DNA of 64,000 nucleotides from Hirundichthys speculiger (GCA_018398805.1 JAGFBZ010000850.1:744001-808000); one strand, 5' to 3'; counted from the first letter of the stretch, positions 23,696 to 38,800 are shown. The notes: generated by a model from the sequence alone, not told the origin. Made by a program: numbers and translations.

Positions 23696-26660
23696 GCCTA
23701 CAAGCTGTGGAGCAACAGATGCTGCTATCAGGGCAACTTATTTTTTTAAGGGAAGGTCTTTCTTAATCCAGCAAGACAGTGCAAAACTACACTGCTTTAA
23801 TTGCAACAGCATGACTCTAGATTTAAAGAATCTGGTTTCTCATCAGTTTCCCATGTGGACGCCTGTTAAAGGAAAGTGTGTGGTAAAGATAATAATATAT
23901 GGTTTCAGTGACAAACCTTGTTCCAACTTTGTTGAGGCATGTCACTGAAAACAATCACCAAACTGCATGTTTTCAAAAAAAAAAAAATACATCTTCCCGC
24001 ATGTCGATTTGACATAGATTTTATGCTGGATGTGTTTCCTTACATCCAGTTTCAGTGGCTGCCACTGTCACTGACGAAAGCCAGTGGAGCAGATCAGACC
24101 TATCAACTTGTTTTTTGGCATTTAGCTGATCCTTGCCAAAAAAAATATATATATTCCAATAAACTTGATTAAAAAAAAAAAAAAAAAAAAAAACTTCAGT
24201 GCAATATTGTGGCTTCATTCCCCCTAAGATATTTATTTGCTTTTGCTATTCAACTGACTGTTTGCTCCAGTGTGGTGTTCTGACAGGCCACGCTAGACCT
24301 TACTATGCACTTCTAGATAAAACATGACAGATTTTACAATCAACATTGTCAAAGCTTTTCTGGGGATTAACCGGTCTGTTAAATGTGTAGCTGTGGGTGT
24401 GGTGGGCCTTTGACAACCCAAATGGGAACATGAACGCACCTGCAGTGAAATAAACTGAGAAAGTCAAATGAAATGGCTCCACACACTCAATAGGACACAT
24501 CCTTGGGTCAACTCTGTTTGAATCAATATGTCAACAGCTTAATATGATTGTACAAAAACCACTGGCTGTCTGCTGGAGGAGGGGAAAGTTTACAAAAACA
24601 AGATGGGGCAGGTTACTGAGAGGAAGTTTAAAATTAAGAAATTCTCACACGGTATGTCTTACGCAGTAATACTTTATTCTTTAATTGTTTTGCCCCTGGG
24701 GGAGACTAAACTCCAGTTAATTAACAAAAAAACACCAAAGACATTCACAGAAAGAAAGTTTTATTTTCCCGTATGTGTTACACAACATTCAGAACCCTTT
24801 TATCTCAACATTTGTTAATGTTTCAGTATTACAAAAGGTATCCACTAGTACACAGCTGTACTAGTATATTATTCTGCAGTTATTCAAAGAAACAAAGCCA
24901 GATGGCAGTATCTGTCAATCCAACATTAAAATAGATTACAAATATATATCCATCTATTTCAAGGAAATATTAGACTGTTGTACAAGATTCAGTCTCTCAA
25001 AATGCTAGTGAACCATAGGAAATGTACAAATCCACATAATTATGTTCCCCTTTGAAAAAAATAACACACTTTTATACAGCCCAATAAAGTAAACTTTCAG
25101 CAGCCAAGGAAAGGATGCAGTTCTTCACAAAAAGTCAAGTTAATTGCATTTTGGTTTACACCTAATATATACTGGTCTTACATGGTTTTTGTAGTCTCAG
25201 ATGCATAAATGTGCATATGTGCAATACGGATAAATATCTTTGAGAACAGCTTTAAAATTGATTTTATTTTTGTGAAGTTTTTTATTTTATTTTAAAACAC
25301 AGTCATCACTTTGTGGTGTGTTTTAACATAAACATTTATACAAGATCTATCTGTAAACCTACTATTGTCAAGGGTGTGTGTGCTTGCGTTGGGTTCACTC
25401 ACTTCCATAAAGAGTTGGCCCTGAAAACCAGTAGCTGGAGTGCGCAGAAGGGAAGGAGTGAACTACTTCAAGGCACATTTAGTCACATAAGGCTGGCCCT
25501 TCATTTTGTTGAGTATTAAAAACAAAATCAACACTTTTATCTATTCTTTTATATGCCCTGAATATAGATAAGCTAAAAACAGAAGGTAATGTTGACTACA
25601 AGTTGCAAAGTTTTGGGAAACACTTTGGTTTTGTAAGAGATGGACAGGATGGACAACCTCTTATATGAACATGAAGTTGGAACCTCAGGCTGGTTCGCAA
25701 CAGCTCTACATAAAGTCAGCAGTCAGTTAGAAGACGGCCTTGCTCTGCCCAAAACCACATAACCGTCCATAAAACAACCATTTGATTGTGTACACTTTGG
25801 CTTTTGAATTGATGTGCTTAAGAGGTACGAGTAGGCAGATTTTTTTTTTTTTTTAATTTAAACAAGCTGACAGAATAAGGCTCCTCCTTCCATATGTTTC
25901 AGGCCATTATGCAAACTGTCTGTTGGTGCTCTACTACTTTGTCTGTCTTATACAAAACAGACAAAGAAGACGAGATCAACTCACTTCAATCTTGGCAGCA
26001 AAGTCAATAAAGGGTCAATTCAAAAGCATTCCCTAAAAATGTTAAACTGTCACTTTAGTTTGAGTTTTCTGGTAATAGAGACCAAGTTTGCTCCATTTAT
26101 AACAATAGCTGTTGCACACATTCACACCGAATTTGTAAAGGGGAGGAAAAAAAAAGTCCCCGTGATTAGATATCAATAAAGCATTAATTTCAATTTGAGC
26201 AAGCCAGTAAGAGTGATGCAAAGATGCAAAGATTGTGAGAAACATGGCAGTCATTCTGATCTTGAAGCTGCCTTCACAAAGCCAACATGTCTCCTCTGCT
26301 GAGATACAACATTCATACGCTGGAGTACAAAAGGCCATTTAGCGTTTCAAAGTCTATTTACTGCAGCAACTCATGTTCAAAAGATCTATCAAACAGTTTA
26401 AAAGTGCATTTCTTATGATTTGAAAATTCTACAGAAATGTAAAATGATTTAACAAGAAAGCTCAAAAAGGAATGTGGAAGTTTCTTCTTTTTTTTTTCTC
26501 TCTTTCTGTGCATTTTGTTAGAAGATTTACAGTTTTGAAAGTCTGAAACGCCATGACAGTACAGTTTAAGGGGGAAGGAGGTTTTTGTAGTTTCGGTAAC
26601 ATCTGACATTTCATGTCAAACTGACCCAGCAATGTCTCAAAAAAAAAAAAAAAAAAGTGT
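23696..26660 (-). other. Intergenic DNA and probable arfip1 3' UTR
   Basis: No coding segment was recognised. The part adjoining the stop codon at 26661 is probably the arfip1 3' UTR on the minus strand. Candidate AATAAA signals (TTTATT on plus) occur near 25263, 25281, 24760 and 24673, and I cannot choose among them. Poly-A/T runs lie at 23975-23988, 24171-24193 and 25840-25854. Confidence 0.45.
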
Positions 26661-26816
26661 TTAGTGCTCTTCCAGCCAAGAGGGACTGTCGCCACCTGGC
26701 ATTTTCAACTTGATGTGGAACTGTTTGAGTGTCTGTTCCAGCTGCTGCTGGTTTCCAGCATAGTATGCAGCTATGGCATTGTGGAACAGGATGAGCTGGT
26801 TATGCAATACTTTCAC
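26661..26816 (-). CDS. arfip1: arfip1 exon 10 (terminal coding exon)
   Basis: Starts GTG AAA GTA after the acceptor CAG and encodes residues 325-375, from [20 protein letters not shown] to PSWLEEH, then TAA (TTA at 26661-26663). It is the last helix of the BAR domain plus the C-terminal tail. Confidence 0.93.
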   Translation of the reverse strand: MKVLHNQLILFHNAIAAYYAGNQQQLEQTLKQFHIKLKMPGGDSPSWLEEH

Positions 26817-29800
26817 CTGTCAGAGCAGAAGAAAAGGACAAAAAAAAAAGATTGATGGTGCAAATTAAAAGCAGATATGTTGTCTGTGATATGCAGAGCA
26901 GATCCACGAGTTAGTCAACCTTGTTCTCTTCCAGAAACTTCAGCTTCACCGACACATCGTTTCGCATCCTCTCATACTTCTCTCTGTGAATCTGGAATTG
27001 CTGCTGGGATTGCTCGATCTTTGGCATGGTGTTGCCATCGCGTGGCCCCAGATTCAGCTCCTCCAAGTCAGTACGGTATGCATCGTACTCAACTCTAGGA
27101 AAGTTTAATTGCATAAACTACATTAAAAATCTGCCTAAACTTAATGACATGCAGGAACAGACACATAAAAGTGCAATTATCAGTGCAAACTATTGACAAA
27201 AAGTAATGACAACAAAAAGTCAAAGAAAAATAGAGGAGGCTTATAACTATATTATGCACATCTCAAATGCTAAAATACTGTATGAGACATGCACAAATGG
27301 GACCAATGAGAGAATATCAAGCTGGACCTCAAAGTGTAAGCAATTAAACAGAGAAATACATTTAAATATTTACTGATAATGTAAAACAGTTGCATGCAAG
27401 GGGCTGTGACACTCAGGTCTCTGTAGATGCAGACAAAAATCCAAATTACACTTTTGTGTTATCAAATAAAATTTAGGATTCAAAAATCACCTGGCAAACT
27501 CATACTGTTTGATGTTAAGCATGGTATCTTCAATTGTTTTCTCCACAAGGGTGTTCACACTCGAGATGAAGAAATTGATGGCAGCCAGCAGCGTTTCTCC
27601 ATTTTTGGATAAAAGCTTTTGGGTGTCTGCATTGTAGCCAAACTCCTCCTAAGCAATGCAATCAGAGAAAATTCGTTTTTATTTAAAAAAAAAAAAAAAA
27701 AAAGAAACAAACAAAGCCCAGAACCTCCAAAAAATCTTAAAGAAGAGTAAAACAAGAAACCTTGAAGAGTGCCGAGTCAAAAGGTGAGGCTCTTTAACAG
27801 CCAACTGTAGTATGTGCCTACCCTCATCTACAGTCAATTACTGTAGGTCGTGACTGAAAACGTCAAGACTGAGGATACAAGGCTGAAGTGAGTTTCCCCA
27901 CAGAAGGTGGAAGATTTTTTTTCCCCCTTAGAAAAAGGGTTAGAAGTTCAGTTATGGAGAATTGGTAGAGCAGCTGAGATAAACCACCTGAGTTGGTACA
28001 GGCATCTTGTTCGCATGTGTCCTAGACACCTCCTTGAGGAGGGGTTCATCTAGCTATTGCAGTCTCCCATCACTATTATCAGCAAATCCCAGCTGTTGGA
28101 CTCCCATTCTGGTCTTTGCCATGAACAATGAAACTGTGGACATTATAGCAGAGGGAATGAAATGAGTCAAGAAACTAATGACTGGTGACTGAGCAGGAGA
28201 CCCAACAAGAGAAAAGCTTTGAAAAATATTGCAAAAGGGACTACCTCTACCCAAATAGGGGAGCCCACTGCATTAAAAAATACAAAAGTTCTTTTGTGCT
28301 GCTACCTGTAGCACAAGAGGAACTTCCAGTGAGGCCAGTGCTTTATTCAGAATGCACTGGTGCAGATCCTGATCTGTGCTAAAATCTAATTGGTTCTTTC
28401 TTTGTTCATGCTTCAGCTTTTTTGAAGCCCCCACTCAAGTTTAACAACATTTACCAGGCCTAATGAAATTGTTTTTGATAGTTTTTGTGTCTTGATATAG
28501 AAAGACCAAATCTTATCAACACTTTCCTCCACTTGGGCTCTGGCTGTAGAGGTAGAAAAATGAGTGTGAACAGCAGCAACAACAATAAACACTAATCTAT
28601 TACAAAGGTATCAGAGACCTCTTGGCTATGCCTTATACACAGTCTGATCTTGGTGGACCTAGATACATGGACTCACATGGAGTTCTGGTGACTTGAGGCT
28701 GAGGTCTGCGAAGGCGTCTCCCAGTTGCCTTTGTGTCTGCATTATCTGGGACAGCTGACTGGCCAGCGTCTGAGCTAGCTTGATCACATTTTGGTACTTT
28801 TTCTTGTTGTCACGGAGTAATTCGATTTGCGCCTCCAATTCCAGGTCCACAGTCCTTGAGCCGCGACCCAGCTTCTCTGATAGGATCTGTCTGGTACACT
28901 GTAGAGGACAGTGGGCTTATTATGAACACACGCACCCACAAACAAACAATAGTTTAAATCCTTTCAAGAATATTAACAGTGACTGCTGGGAGTTGATACT
29001 GTGTTCAGTTGAGAGGGGAAAAAAAAGACCAGAGAGACAATCTGAGGGGACAGACAGAAAAAGTCTGAAGTAACAGGTATCACATCAGTCATTTGCATTT
29101 GTCAGTTTCTCTGCCACCATCCTAATTAACTGCCAGAAGATAAAGAGAGGGACTAAAGTTGAGAGAGGAAGAAAGGTAGCAGAGGGACATAAAAATAAAG
29201 CAAGGACAGTGACGTTTACTTTATATGTGTTGATGCTCCACTTTCTCACTAGATCCAGTTTTTCCATGGCTGGGTTCTTTAAGTCATCGGAAAGGACCAC
29301 TGCTCCACTGTTTGGCTCAGCTTTCATTGATCCTGGACAATTAAAAGTCATTCACTTAGTGACTGATTGATCGATCGGAATTAAAGTCTAGGGAGTTGCA
29401 GAAAAAACATTTGAAGGTACAAATAAACAGTTCAGTTTTTAAAACAGTTTATGTAGTACAAACGGTGATGCTAAATTTAATACCTTGGAAGATGGCATTA
29501 ATAATATTCTAATTAAAATGGACATTAAACTTGAATATGCTGTCAGTCACAGTAAAAGAACATGAAGTGCCTTACAGTGTTTTAGATATAGATGGTAAAT
29601 GCGGTATGATATGGAGCATAACTGACAAAATGAAGAAAAAGGTTAGCAGACGAGATTAAAATAAACACATGTAAAATATAAATATGAATATAATATATAA
29701 ATGAATATTAAAATTGTTGTATATCAGGGCCCGGCCCCATGAAGCTTTTAAACAGCCTGATATTTACCCTACCGTGCAAGTAATGAATTGTTTAATATAT

Positions 29801-32800
29801 CAGGTTATGTCAATGTTGGACACCCAGCTTATTAGCACCGCACAACCATCATGAAGACGATCAACAATTGATTGACTATTTTCATCAGTGACAGATGACT
29901 GGTTAAAGAATGAAATGTATATTTCTATGTATTTAATGTTTTAATAAGATGCACTTATTTACTTCTCTCATCTGATCAGCTTTTCCTACATTGTGACAGT
30001 TTCAAGGCTCCATGATAGATGAAAGGATGAAAGGTTTCAGAAAAAGCTACTGATTTATTTATTTATTTTAAATGTAAAAGCCATTTTCTTTCCAAGCCAA
30101 GAAAATGTTTAGGGATCAAGAAGTTGCACCAGAAACCTTGATGTCTACAGAAGATCACAGCCAGAGCAAAGTATCAAATTACATCAGTTAGGCAAGGAAC
30201 AGTTTTGGAGAGCTCACCAAAAAAAAAAAAAAAAAAAAAAAAATGGAAGAGAGGTTTGATTGTAACTTGTGAATGAAGCATTAGTCTGTATAGGCAAGGA
30301 TCTGGAAGAATCACATTAAAACCAAGAAAGGTACAAACGATTGTGGTTAGTTTTGTGCACAAAAGGTGATGATGGCTTAGGGTGGTCTGATTTATAAACC
30401 ACCACTCCAGGTACCTGTCTCAGCTTGGCTATCGCTGTAGGAGCGCGCCAGGCGGCTGGCAACAGCCGAGCTGGGAGCTACGTGTGCCACAGGAGACGTG
30501 GGCAGGCTTGCTGACCCTGGGAGATACTCACAATTATGATTCAAAATTCAAAAATGGTGATGATGCATGTTATCCTCCTGCCATAAAGGTTAAAAGGAGC
30601 ATATTTCCCACTGAGGCCGTTTTCACATTTGTTTTTTTTTCCTCCTTCTCATTACAGCAGCTCTTTATGTAGCTGAGTGAATGTGTTAATGAAGAAAGGC
30701 CTTACTCAACCAGTGAGAGTAACATGGAAAATAGCCATGGCAACACTGAGATGAACAGGCTGCAACAGCTCTCTTCTCTAAAGGGAGATTTTTAATTGCA
30801 TTTTTAACAAAAGCATTATGATGAAAAGGAAAGAAGGGTCACAACCAGGAGATCAGAGCAAACTCATTAATTTCAATTGGATGTCCACCTTCACAAATTC
30901 AAATGTCTACTTTTCATTTTTCACAGATTAAAAACTGAGCGTGAGGCGCTGGGAATGCAGAGAGAATCCGTTTGTAAACAAAGAATTGTGGAACAAAATC
31001 CAATCTTGTATAAAGCTGATTGGAAAGCCTGGTAAGACTTATTCGCCGTTGTTTCACAAGACTTATAATTGTGAGGAAACAGTATTCACGTGAATCAAAG
31101 AAGACAAAAGGAGGGGAAGACCGGGAGAGGATTACACACCTTGGTGTGGTCCTGATTCAATGATGCCCTCTGCTGTTGAAGCAAAGTTGCTGGAGGGAAC
31201 GTAGGACTCTGAAAGATTCGGGCCGTCTGGAGTACTGGCGTAAGAGTCCTGGGAGAGGAGCATGTTTAAATTAACAGTGGAGATAAACACACAAGAGTCT
31301 GAGTCCAACTTCAGCAAACACAGCTTAGTTCATGCTCTCCTCAGACTTATTTAGCCTCTGCAGACACGCTTGTTGTTCCTATGGGTCATGTGTGCCAAAG
31401 TTGCACATACATTCATGAACTCAGTCTACTGATCAGGCGCATGTGTAGTTGGGCTAGCAACACATTTTTTGGCAACACCCAGTCAGCTGCGCTGGGACTT
31501 GGCTGACCCTTGTGGACTGGTGTAGATGACAAAATTTGAGAATCACAGGCCTCGCGCTTGTGCACACAATGAAACCACAAACAGGAACTTGAGGGCTATT
31601 TCACCTTTGTAAAAGGGATATCAGTATGAATGAAAGTAGATTGAGACCAAATTTCTCTTTAAAACTCACAAATTACCCCCAGTGAGCTTGAACTTGTATT
31701 TCTCTCAGACTTTAACAATGAACAAACTAAAAGATGAACTGAGGCAAATGAACTAATATGAGGGAATATTTGTATCTCTTTCACGGGCTCCTCTACTTAT
31801 TGTCAGATTGAAAACAAGCTCCTTTGCTATTCTATAAAGTGCCATTCATGTTTGTGGTTGCAGAGTCTTTACTGCAACAGCATGCGTCTCTGAACTATTG
31901 GGAGTAAACAGCTGGCCATCTCAGTCAGATTGATAGTGGAGGGCACCCTAAGGTCTCCATCAATATAACTCCACTGCAGAAGTTGATCTTCTTCACTAAC
32001 TAATTACTCAACTGCTTTACAAAAGGAAACTGTTTGAGCTACAATTTGTTGGTCAGTTTTTTTCTTTTTTTTTTTTTTTACCTTTTTCTCCCAATACCAG
32101 CAAGGATTTAATGATGCTGGCTTCTGAAACCACACACATTTACTTCACCAGGTCTGAATGTCAGTTTTGTATACTTGATAATAATAAAAGCAGTGAACTG
32201 AACACATCTTAACAACTCAACAGCTTTTGACGAGAGCAATTTGACAATCAATTTCTTTTAATAAATAAAAGAAAACATTTTAAAAACCACCACACACACA
32301 CACACACACAAACATAACAAGAGACTTACTAGAATCATTAAAAGATTTTTAGATCTGTCTGTAAAAGCTTATGATCAAGCTCTTACCCTCTGGAATACTG
32401 TCTCAGGACTCTGATCAAGTTCACCGTTGCTGGTGACCGAGATCTCAGCAGCTGAGCTTCTGTGGGAATTCTCAGCCATTGTGCTCACCTGCAATGAGCA
32501 GAGTAGAGTGATATGAAGAGGTGAGTGCTTTAAATGAGAAAAAAAAAAAAAAAAAAAAAAATCTCCTGGGTGACAACTGTTGTGCGGAGCCATCTTGTGA
32601 ATGCAGCTGAAGAAGGAAGTATGAGCTAAAGCGCTGAAAACTGATTTCAATATTGAAAATATTCAAACCAGATGAGGACTTAACATAGCAATGTTATGAG
32701 AAAAAAAAGTTTCACATCACACCTAACATTATAACATGATTTAATACAAATGTCCCATGAAACACTTTATTCATTATAATACTTCAAGTGGACTGTCATT

Positions 32801-35800
32801 CAGACTGCCCCAGTAAATTACTGCAATAAATTATCGCAGTAATTATTTTCCTCCCCAGACCCAAACATGAAAGTTAAGAGAGTTAATTTGAGCAATTTCA
32901 ATGTCAACAGGATAAAGAGTTGTGCAATAACCGACAACAACTTTCAACACTTCCATTATTCTTTACAGCAAAACTTCTGGTTCAACACCAACCACTCCAA
33001 AATAGAGCCTGTTAAAAGAATTACATAAAGGACTTTTTACGTGCATCAGCTTTTGATTCAGTGAAGTGAGGTACACATCGCGATTTGTGTGTCATAAAGG
33101 TAATGGAGAAAAATTCCCTGACTTGTGCCTCACATACATCTCAATGGTGATTAACTGTTGGTCTTAACAGTCATCTCAGACCCATCTATGTCACCTCTTG
33201 TCACTGATTTCATTTTGAAAACCTTGTGCTGCAGAAAACGCATGTGGCACAAACTTCTCTGTTCTTCACTCAAAACTCAGTCCACATGCTGACTCGCAGC
33301 AAACCACAGGGTGGAGACAATAGCTTGTGGCCTCATGGTTTTATGAAGGCTATAATAAACGGACAGGCTATAACTACGAGATGAAGCTGTGTTATTTCCA
33401 GTAAAACTTCACGGTCTAATCTCTGTGGACTTCGGAACTGGAACACTGACCTCATCAGTGTGACGCTCTAATTCATGCTTTGTAAGGCCCAACTATGTAA
33501 TGCTGCAGCTTTATATAGAAAAAAAAGCTTAGAGAAGGGGAGTATGAATTGGTTTTTTTTTCCCTTCACCTCCACATTTTGACAAGCATCTAAATAATGC
33601 AAATGTCTACAAGATCATAATGTAAGATGATGAGATCACATTGAGAGTAAAATAGCCAGTTTGATTCTTTCATTTATATCCAGACCACATGCTGTTCTGT
33701 AGCATTGCAGGGAGGGGCTGTGCTAGCGTTTGTCATCCAGTAAATGTGTCACTAATGATCACCGGGTATGACTCCTTATTGGAAAGATTATGAATTCATT
33801 ATTTTTAATGAATATTCAACAGTCCCATTGGTAGAAAGAGATGAAAAGCATAAATTAACTGGAAAGAGTCCATCTCCTAAAATAACATTTAAATGTCAAG
33901 TGAATCAACATTGGTCACTTCTTGGTGTACATCCTTTCATGAGCAATTCAAAACAAATACTTGTGAAATAAATAGAAAAAAAAAATACCCAAAAGTAGAA
34001 ATGTAATGCAACAAAAGTGAATGCACATCTCCAGCACTGAAACAAAAATCGGGATCATCTGTGCATTAACCTGCATCCACCGAAACGCTCCTTCAGTTTC
34101 AATTACTTAAATGTCAGTCTTGTGGATCAATGTTTCAGCAAACTGCCACAGAAGCTGAAAAGTCTGACTTCATCAAATATGAAAAGGGACACAAGAACTC
34201 AGGTGTCAGAAGGACACTGCATGACACCAATGATGTCCACCGGAAACAAAACCGTCTTCAGCACAAAACATCAAGACTACATTTAATAAAGTGATGTTAA
34301 AAGAAGCCTGGTATCCATGGGGAGCAAATTCTGTGTTCTGATGAGGTTTAGGGCGAAACGTGGCCAGGACTTCTGGAGAAAATGCATTTTCCAGACAGTG
34401 AAGAATGAGGGTGAAAGTGTGGTTATGAGTGTAGAGAACAATTATAGATGGAACCAAATAATTCCTAGTCTCCATAAGCTTAGCAAAAGAGAAATATAGA
34501 AGCACAGCAATGATCCAGATGACATACAGGTTTTTGTAGAAGAAAGAATGTTAAAGATATGATCTGACCAGGTATGCAACCCAGCATGAATCCTAAATGA
34601 AATTTCTGGGCTGTTATGAAGAGAATGCTAAGCTAGAGGAACAAAACCTCTCAACAAATTATCAGCTTTCTGGTGATGCCTAGTGTTTAAAAAATAAAAT
34701 TACTTAATATTGCTGTGCAAGGGTGCGCTCACTTTTGTTGACGTTTGGAGTTGAGTTTCATCAATTTGATGACAACATTTTCAACTGGAAACATATTTTA
34801 GAATTTTGCAATGATTGCAATTTTTTCTATTATGTTTGCAGATGGTTAAACGAACACTTAATATTTAAAAAAAAAAAAATGAATGCAGTTGTTTATGATT
34901 TGCTACAATTCCCAATCAACAAAATAAATACAGAATGTTTTAAGAGGCAATGTGCGACAAAGATTAGAGTTTGAGTGTTGCGTTATGTTACAGACGCATA
35001 AATACTTTAAGGTCATGGGACACCTGCATGCAGGCAGCACAGACGTGCATGGTTCCACTTGCCTAACTACCTGCTGCAGATAAGATGAGCACCTGCCTTG
35101 GCAGCCCACAGGTTTAAACAGACTGCAAAAAGCATATATGATTTCAACTATACAAATATAAAATATAAGTGGTAAGACCGTAACAAATGTTGACAAGCAC
35201 CACTTCAAGTTACACCATGACTATCCACGTATTCTTAAGCAAGAGTCTTCTTATATACTGGAAGAATTATAGAGAATGGAACTAATTAAACCAGCGGTCT
35301 ACAGAGCCAAATTGATCACACCCACCATCTGCAAAGATTTTGTTGGATAGTTTGTTTAACAGTGTTATCCGACTGAGCGCATAATGCTTAAGGAGCTGAG
35401 AAATTAATGAGCCATTGGAAGAGAGAAGATATAGTTTCGAAATTCCCTATAGTTCAGTATCCTGGATACAAGCCAGCATGCTGTGGGAGAGAGGGATTGA
35501 TTAAAAACAATAAGGTCACAGTCCAATTTTCTGTGTCAGCAATGAGGAAATACTATTGTCTCTCGCACCACAGAGGAACGCGACAATCATTTCACATGGT
35601 GTCGGGCTCAAAGAGGAAAAAGGACAGGAAACTGGGTTGGAAGCAAAAGTTACAAAATTCCCCATGACAACTGTACTGAACTGTGCGTTACTAAATGGGA
35701 ACACAAACAGATAAAAAGGTCATTGAGCCTGAAACGGAACGTGAAAGAACAGCCTGAGGAGCTGCACATTCCAGAAACACAAGAAAAATGGGATTGTCTC

Positions 35801-38800
35801 AGAATGTGCAGTCAGGAGTCCAAATCTGCCACTTAACCAGACATGTGATTTACACATGGACAATTCAAGAGCTGTGTGTACACCCAGCTTACAAACAACA
35901 GAAAACTGTCATTTTTCAAGTTTTACAAACTTTTAGAACACAAATACTTACTGAAAGTGGAGGTAATGACTTAAAAACACTGTGCATTATAACAAAATGC
36001 ATAAATGTCACATAGTGATAAAGATCAAATATAGAAGCGTACCAGCAACCACTCTGCCCAAAGCCAGAAAAAGCAGAAAAATGTATGGAGCTGTGATCAA
36101 TCCAGTGGAAATGCAAAAGGCTCATTAAAGTGCAACATATAGCCAATGAATAAGAATGCTACCACGCTCACCATCAGCTAGCTTTCAATAAGTAGCAGGA
36201 TGTACTGAAAAAAAAAGCACAATAACTGACTAGCAAAAAGAGAAGAGCGTAACAAAAGTCACATTACTTTATAACTGAAGCTTTTGGTAGATCATTCCTG
36301 ATTTAAAAAAAAATCCAGCATCAAATTCAACTTAGTTCATTGATTATATAGAAAAGAGACCACCACCACCACCACAGCAGATCAAGGCCGTAACAGCAAC
36401 ATAAGCCAGAGTAGAGCAAGGAAGTAAGCAGGTTGATTTGTTCAAAATGAGGCGAGATGTCACCTTTGTTTCAGAATGAGAATCTCCATTTTCCTCTGGC
36501 GTTTCAGTGGGTTCAACATGTTGTTTTATCTCATCTCCTCCACTGGCTACAGACACTACATTCTTATTTGGCGTGCCCTCATCCTCCTCCCTGATTTCCG
36601 TGTTTTCTTCATCACTGTTAATGTTAATTTCATATAACACGTCAGCTGTGTCCTCCCCTCCACTGCTATTGTTTGCACTCTCCTGCTTCAGATCCTCACT
36701 CAAACTCTCCTTTTCTTTGTCAGCCTCCTCACACTCCATCTGAGGGTCCTCGGGTGAGGTCTTCCCCGACTCAGTCTCAAGACTAACTTCAGACATACCT
36801 GAAAACAGACAGATATGAAAGTATGAGAAAGTCCTACAAAGCTGGATGGACTGCTTACTTTGGACTGCTACAGCACAATGAGGTAGGTCAGAAAATGTTC
36901 CCTTGTGTGTGCTGTAATGTGAACATATCATATATAGTTTGATACACTTAAGTCAGCAGACTTGTGCGTATCTTTTTCCTCATAAATAAAAGTTTATAAG
37001 AACTCTTTAATCCCCTAAATGAAAAGAAATCGACTCATTTTCATGTTTGTTCTAATTCAAGATGCACAGAAAAATATCAATAACTTAAACCAACACTGAT
37101 GTGGAAAATAAATGACTCAGGATTAACGTCACATGAAGCTACATTATCCCTACGCCTGATACACTTGTGTAAAACATCCAAGTATTTCCTTGGATACAGA
37201 AGGATGACAGATAAAGGGAAAAACAGTGGACCCCCTGACTCCTACAGAAAGGGGATATGGCGGCTCCGATGCTAGGCATTGGGCCCACTCGTCACTTCAG
37301 GGTCTTGGCACTGTTCAGCTTCTGCTTTACATTGTTGCTTTGCAAATGCAAGTCAGGCTGTCGTAGCATATTTCTGCCACTTTGGGGAGTCTCGGACCTG
37401 TGGAAATACCCGGGGTGTGTGCCACTGCCGCTTGTTTAACTTTTCTCTGCAGTGGAAAAGACAGAAATCATATTGGACAAAGACCTCCTTTATAGTGTGC
37501 TCCAAAATTCAACCGTGCATCTACATTCTTTATGTTTTTTTTTCCCACAGTTCTCCCTCTTTATGAGAAAATCTGTTGTCATAGACAATCCTCCAGCTCA
37601 AGCTAACTTGAGAGTGAAGATTCACTGGGAATTATTGCCCTTTGGTAATCACACATTTCTGTCTGGATGGAAGCTGCTTCTTCCTCTTCCTAGAACATAC
37701 ATAAAAGATGAACTTAGTCATGAGTTGTCAGAAGTGAGGCCATTGTGAAAGTGTCAAAGTGCAATAGCACTGATAGCTGCCAGTCTGTGGCTCTACACAT
37801 TTACACAATTTCAGCCTCTTATTGAAAGAGAACTAACTTCTCTCATTAAATATTTCCATCCATTTATCCATCATCTACACCAACATATTCCTACTTAGGG
37901 TGACGGGGATCTGCTGGAGCCTATCCCAGCTCCCTTCGGGCAAAAGGACAGATTGGCAGTCTATTTCAGGCCTCATGAAACGTTTCATTAGTATATCTTT
38001 CCCAGGTTATCATGGTGACATTACCTAGATACACTTGTGATCAGTATACTTGTTTTTTTTTTTTTTTACAGTCAGGTTTCAGAGATTCTTTTCATGTTAC
38101 AAACTTTCATCCAAATATGTTTACTTTGAGCTAAAGTATCTTTTGATTTGATATATGTAAGTGTACTGTAGCACTGAAAGTTGCAGGTTCATCATCTGTT
38201 GCTGTTGTAAACTAAAATTCCTCTTCTTCTGAAATCTCTGTCAGTTCTGTGGGCTTCAGCTGGTAAACATATCCACATATACAGCTATATTTATGCTGCA
38301 TCTGCAACAGTGCTGGACTACACCAGAAGTGTAGGGGGCCCAGTGAACAACAACAACAACAAAAAAAAAATCTTTTGTAGTGCTGCTTTAAAATAGCAGT
38401 TCACAAAATAGCAGGTGAACTCGCAGTAGCTATGTCCATCTTCTTTTATTTACAGTTAGTCTCTTCAAGGATGATGACCCCATCCATAGACCACGAGAGG
38501 TCACTAAATGACTTGATGAGTATATACGTATGGTAAATCATGTGGTTTGGTCTTCTCAGTCACTATAATAACATACAAGTGACTGGGATTTGTAAAAATC
38601 AATGCAAAGTACACTGATGCATTTCTGACAGCACACTGTAAGCCAAAACTACACTGAGAAGCTTTAAACTATTTTTTCTCACAAGTTACCCGCCTGTGCA
38701 CTTTGAATGAGACTTTACAGCTGTGTAAAGCACCCTGACTTGCTTCTGTTTTCACACTGACTTCAAATAGACTACTGATACCTGATACTTTTACACAGAT

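Noticed and set aside
36507..36743. Plus-strand Ser/Phe-rich ORF opposite the acidic arfip1 exon
   Set aside because: Shadow of the minus-strand acidic exon, which has proper splice sites and phase.
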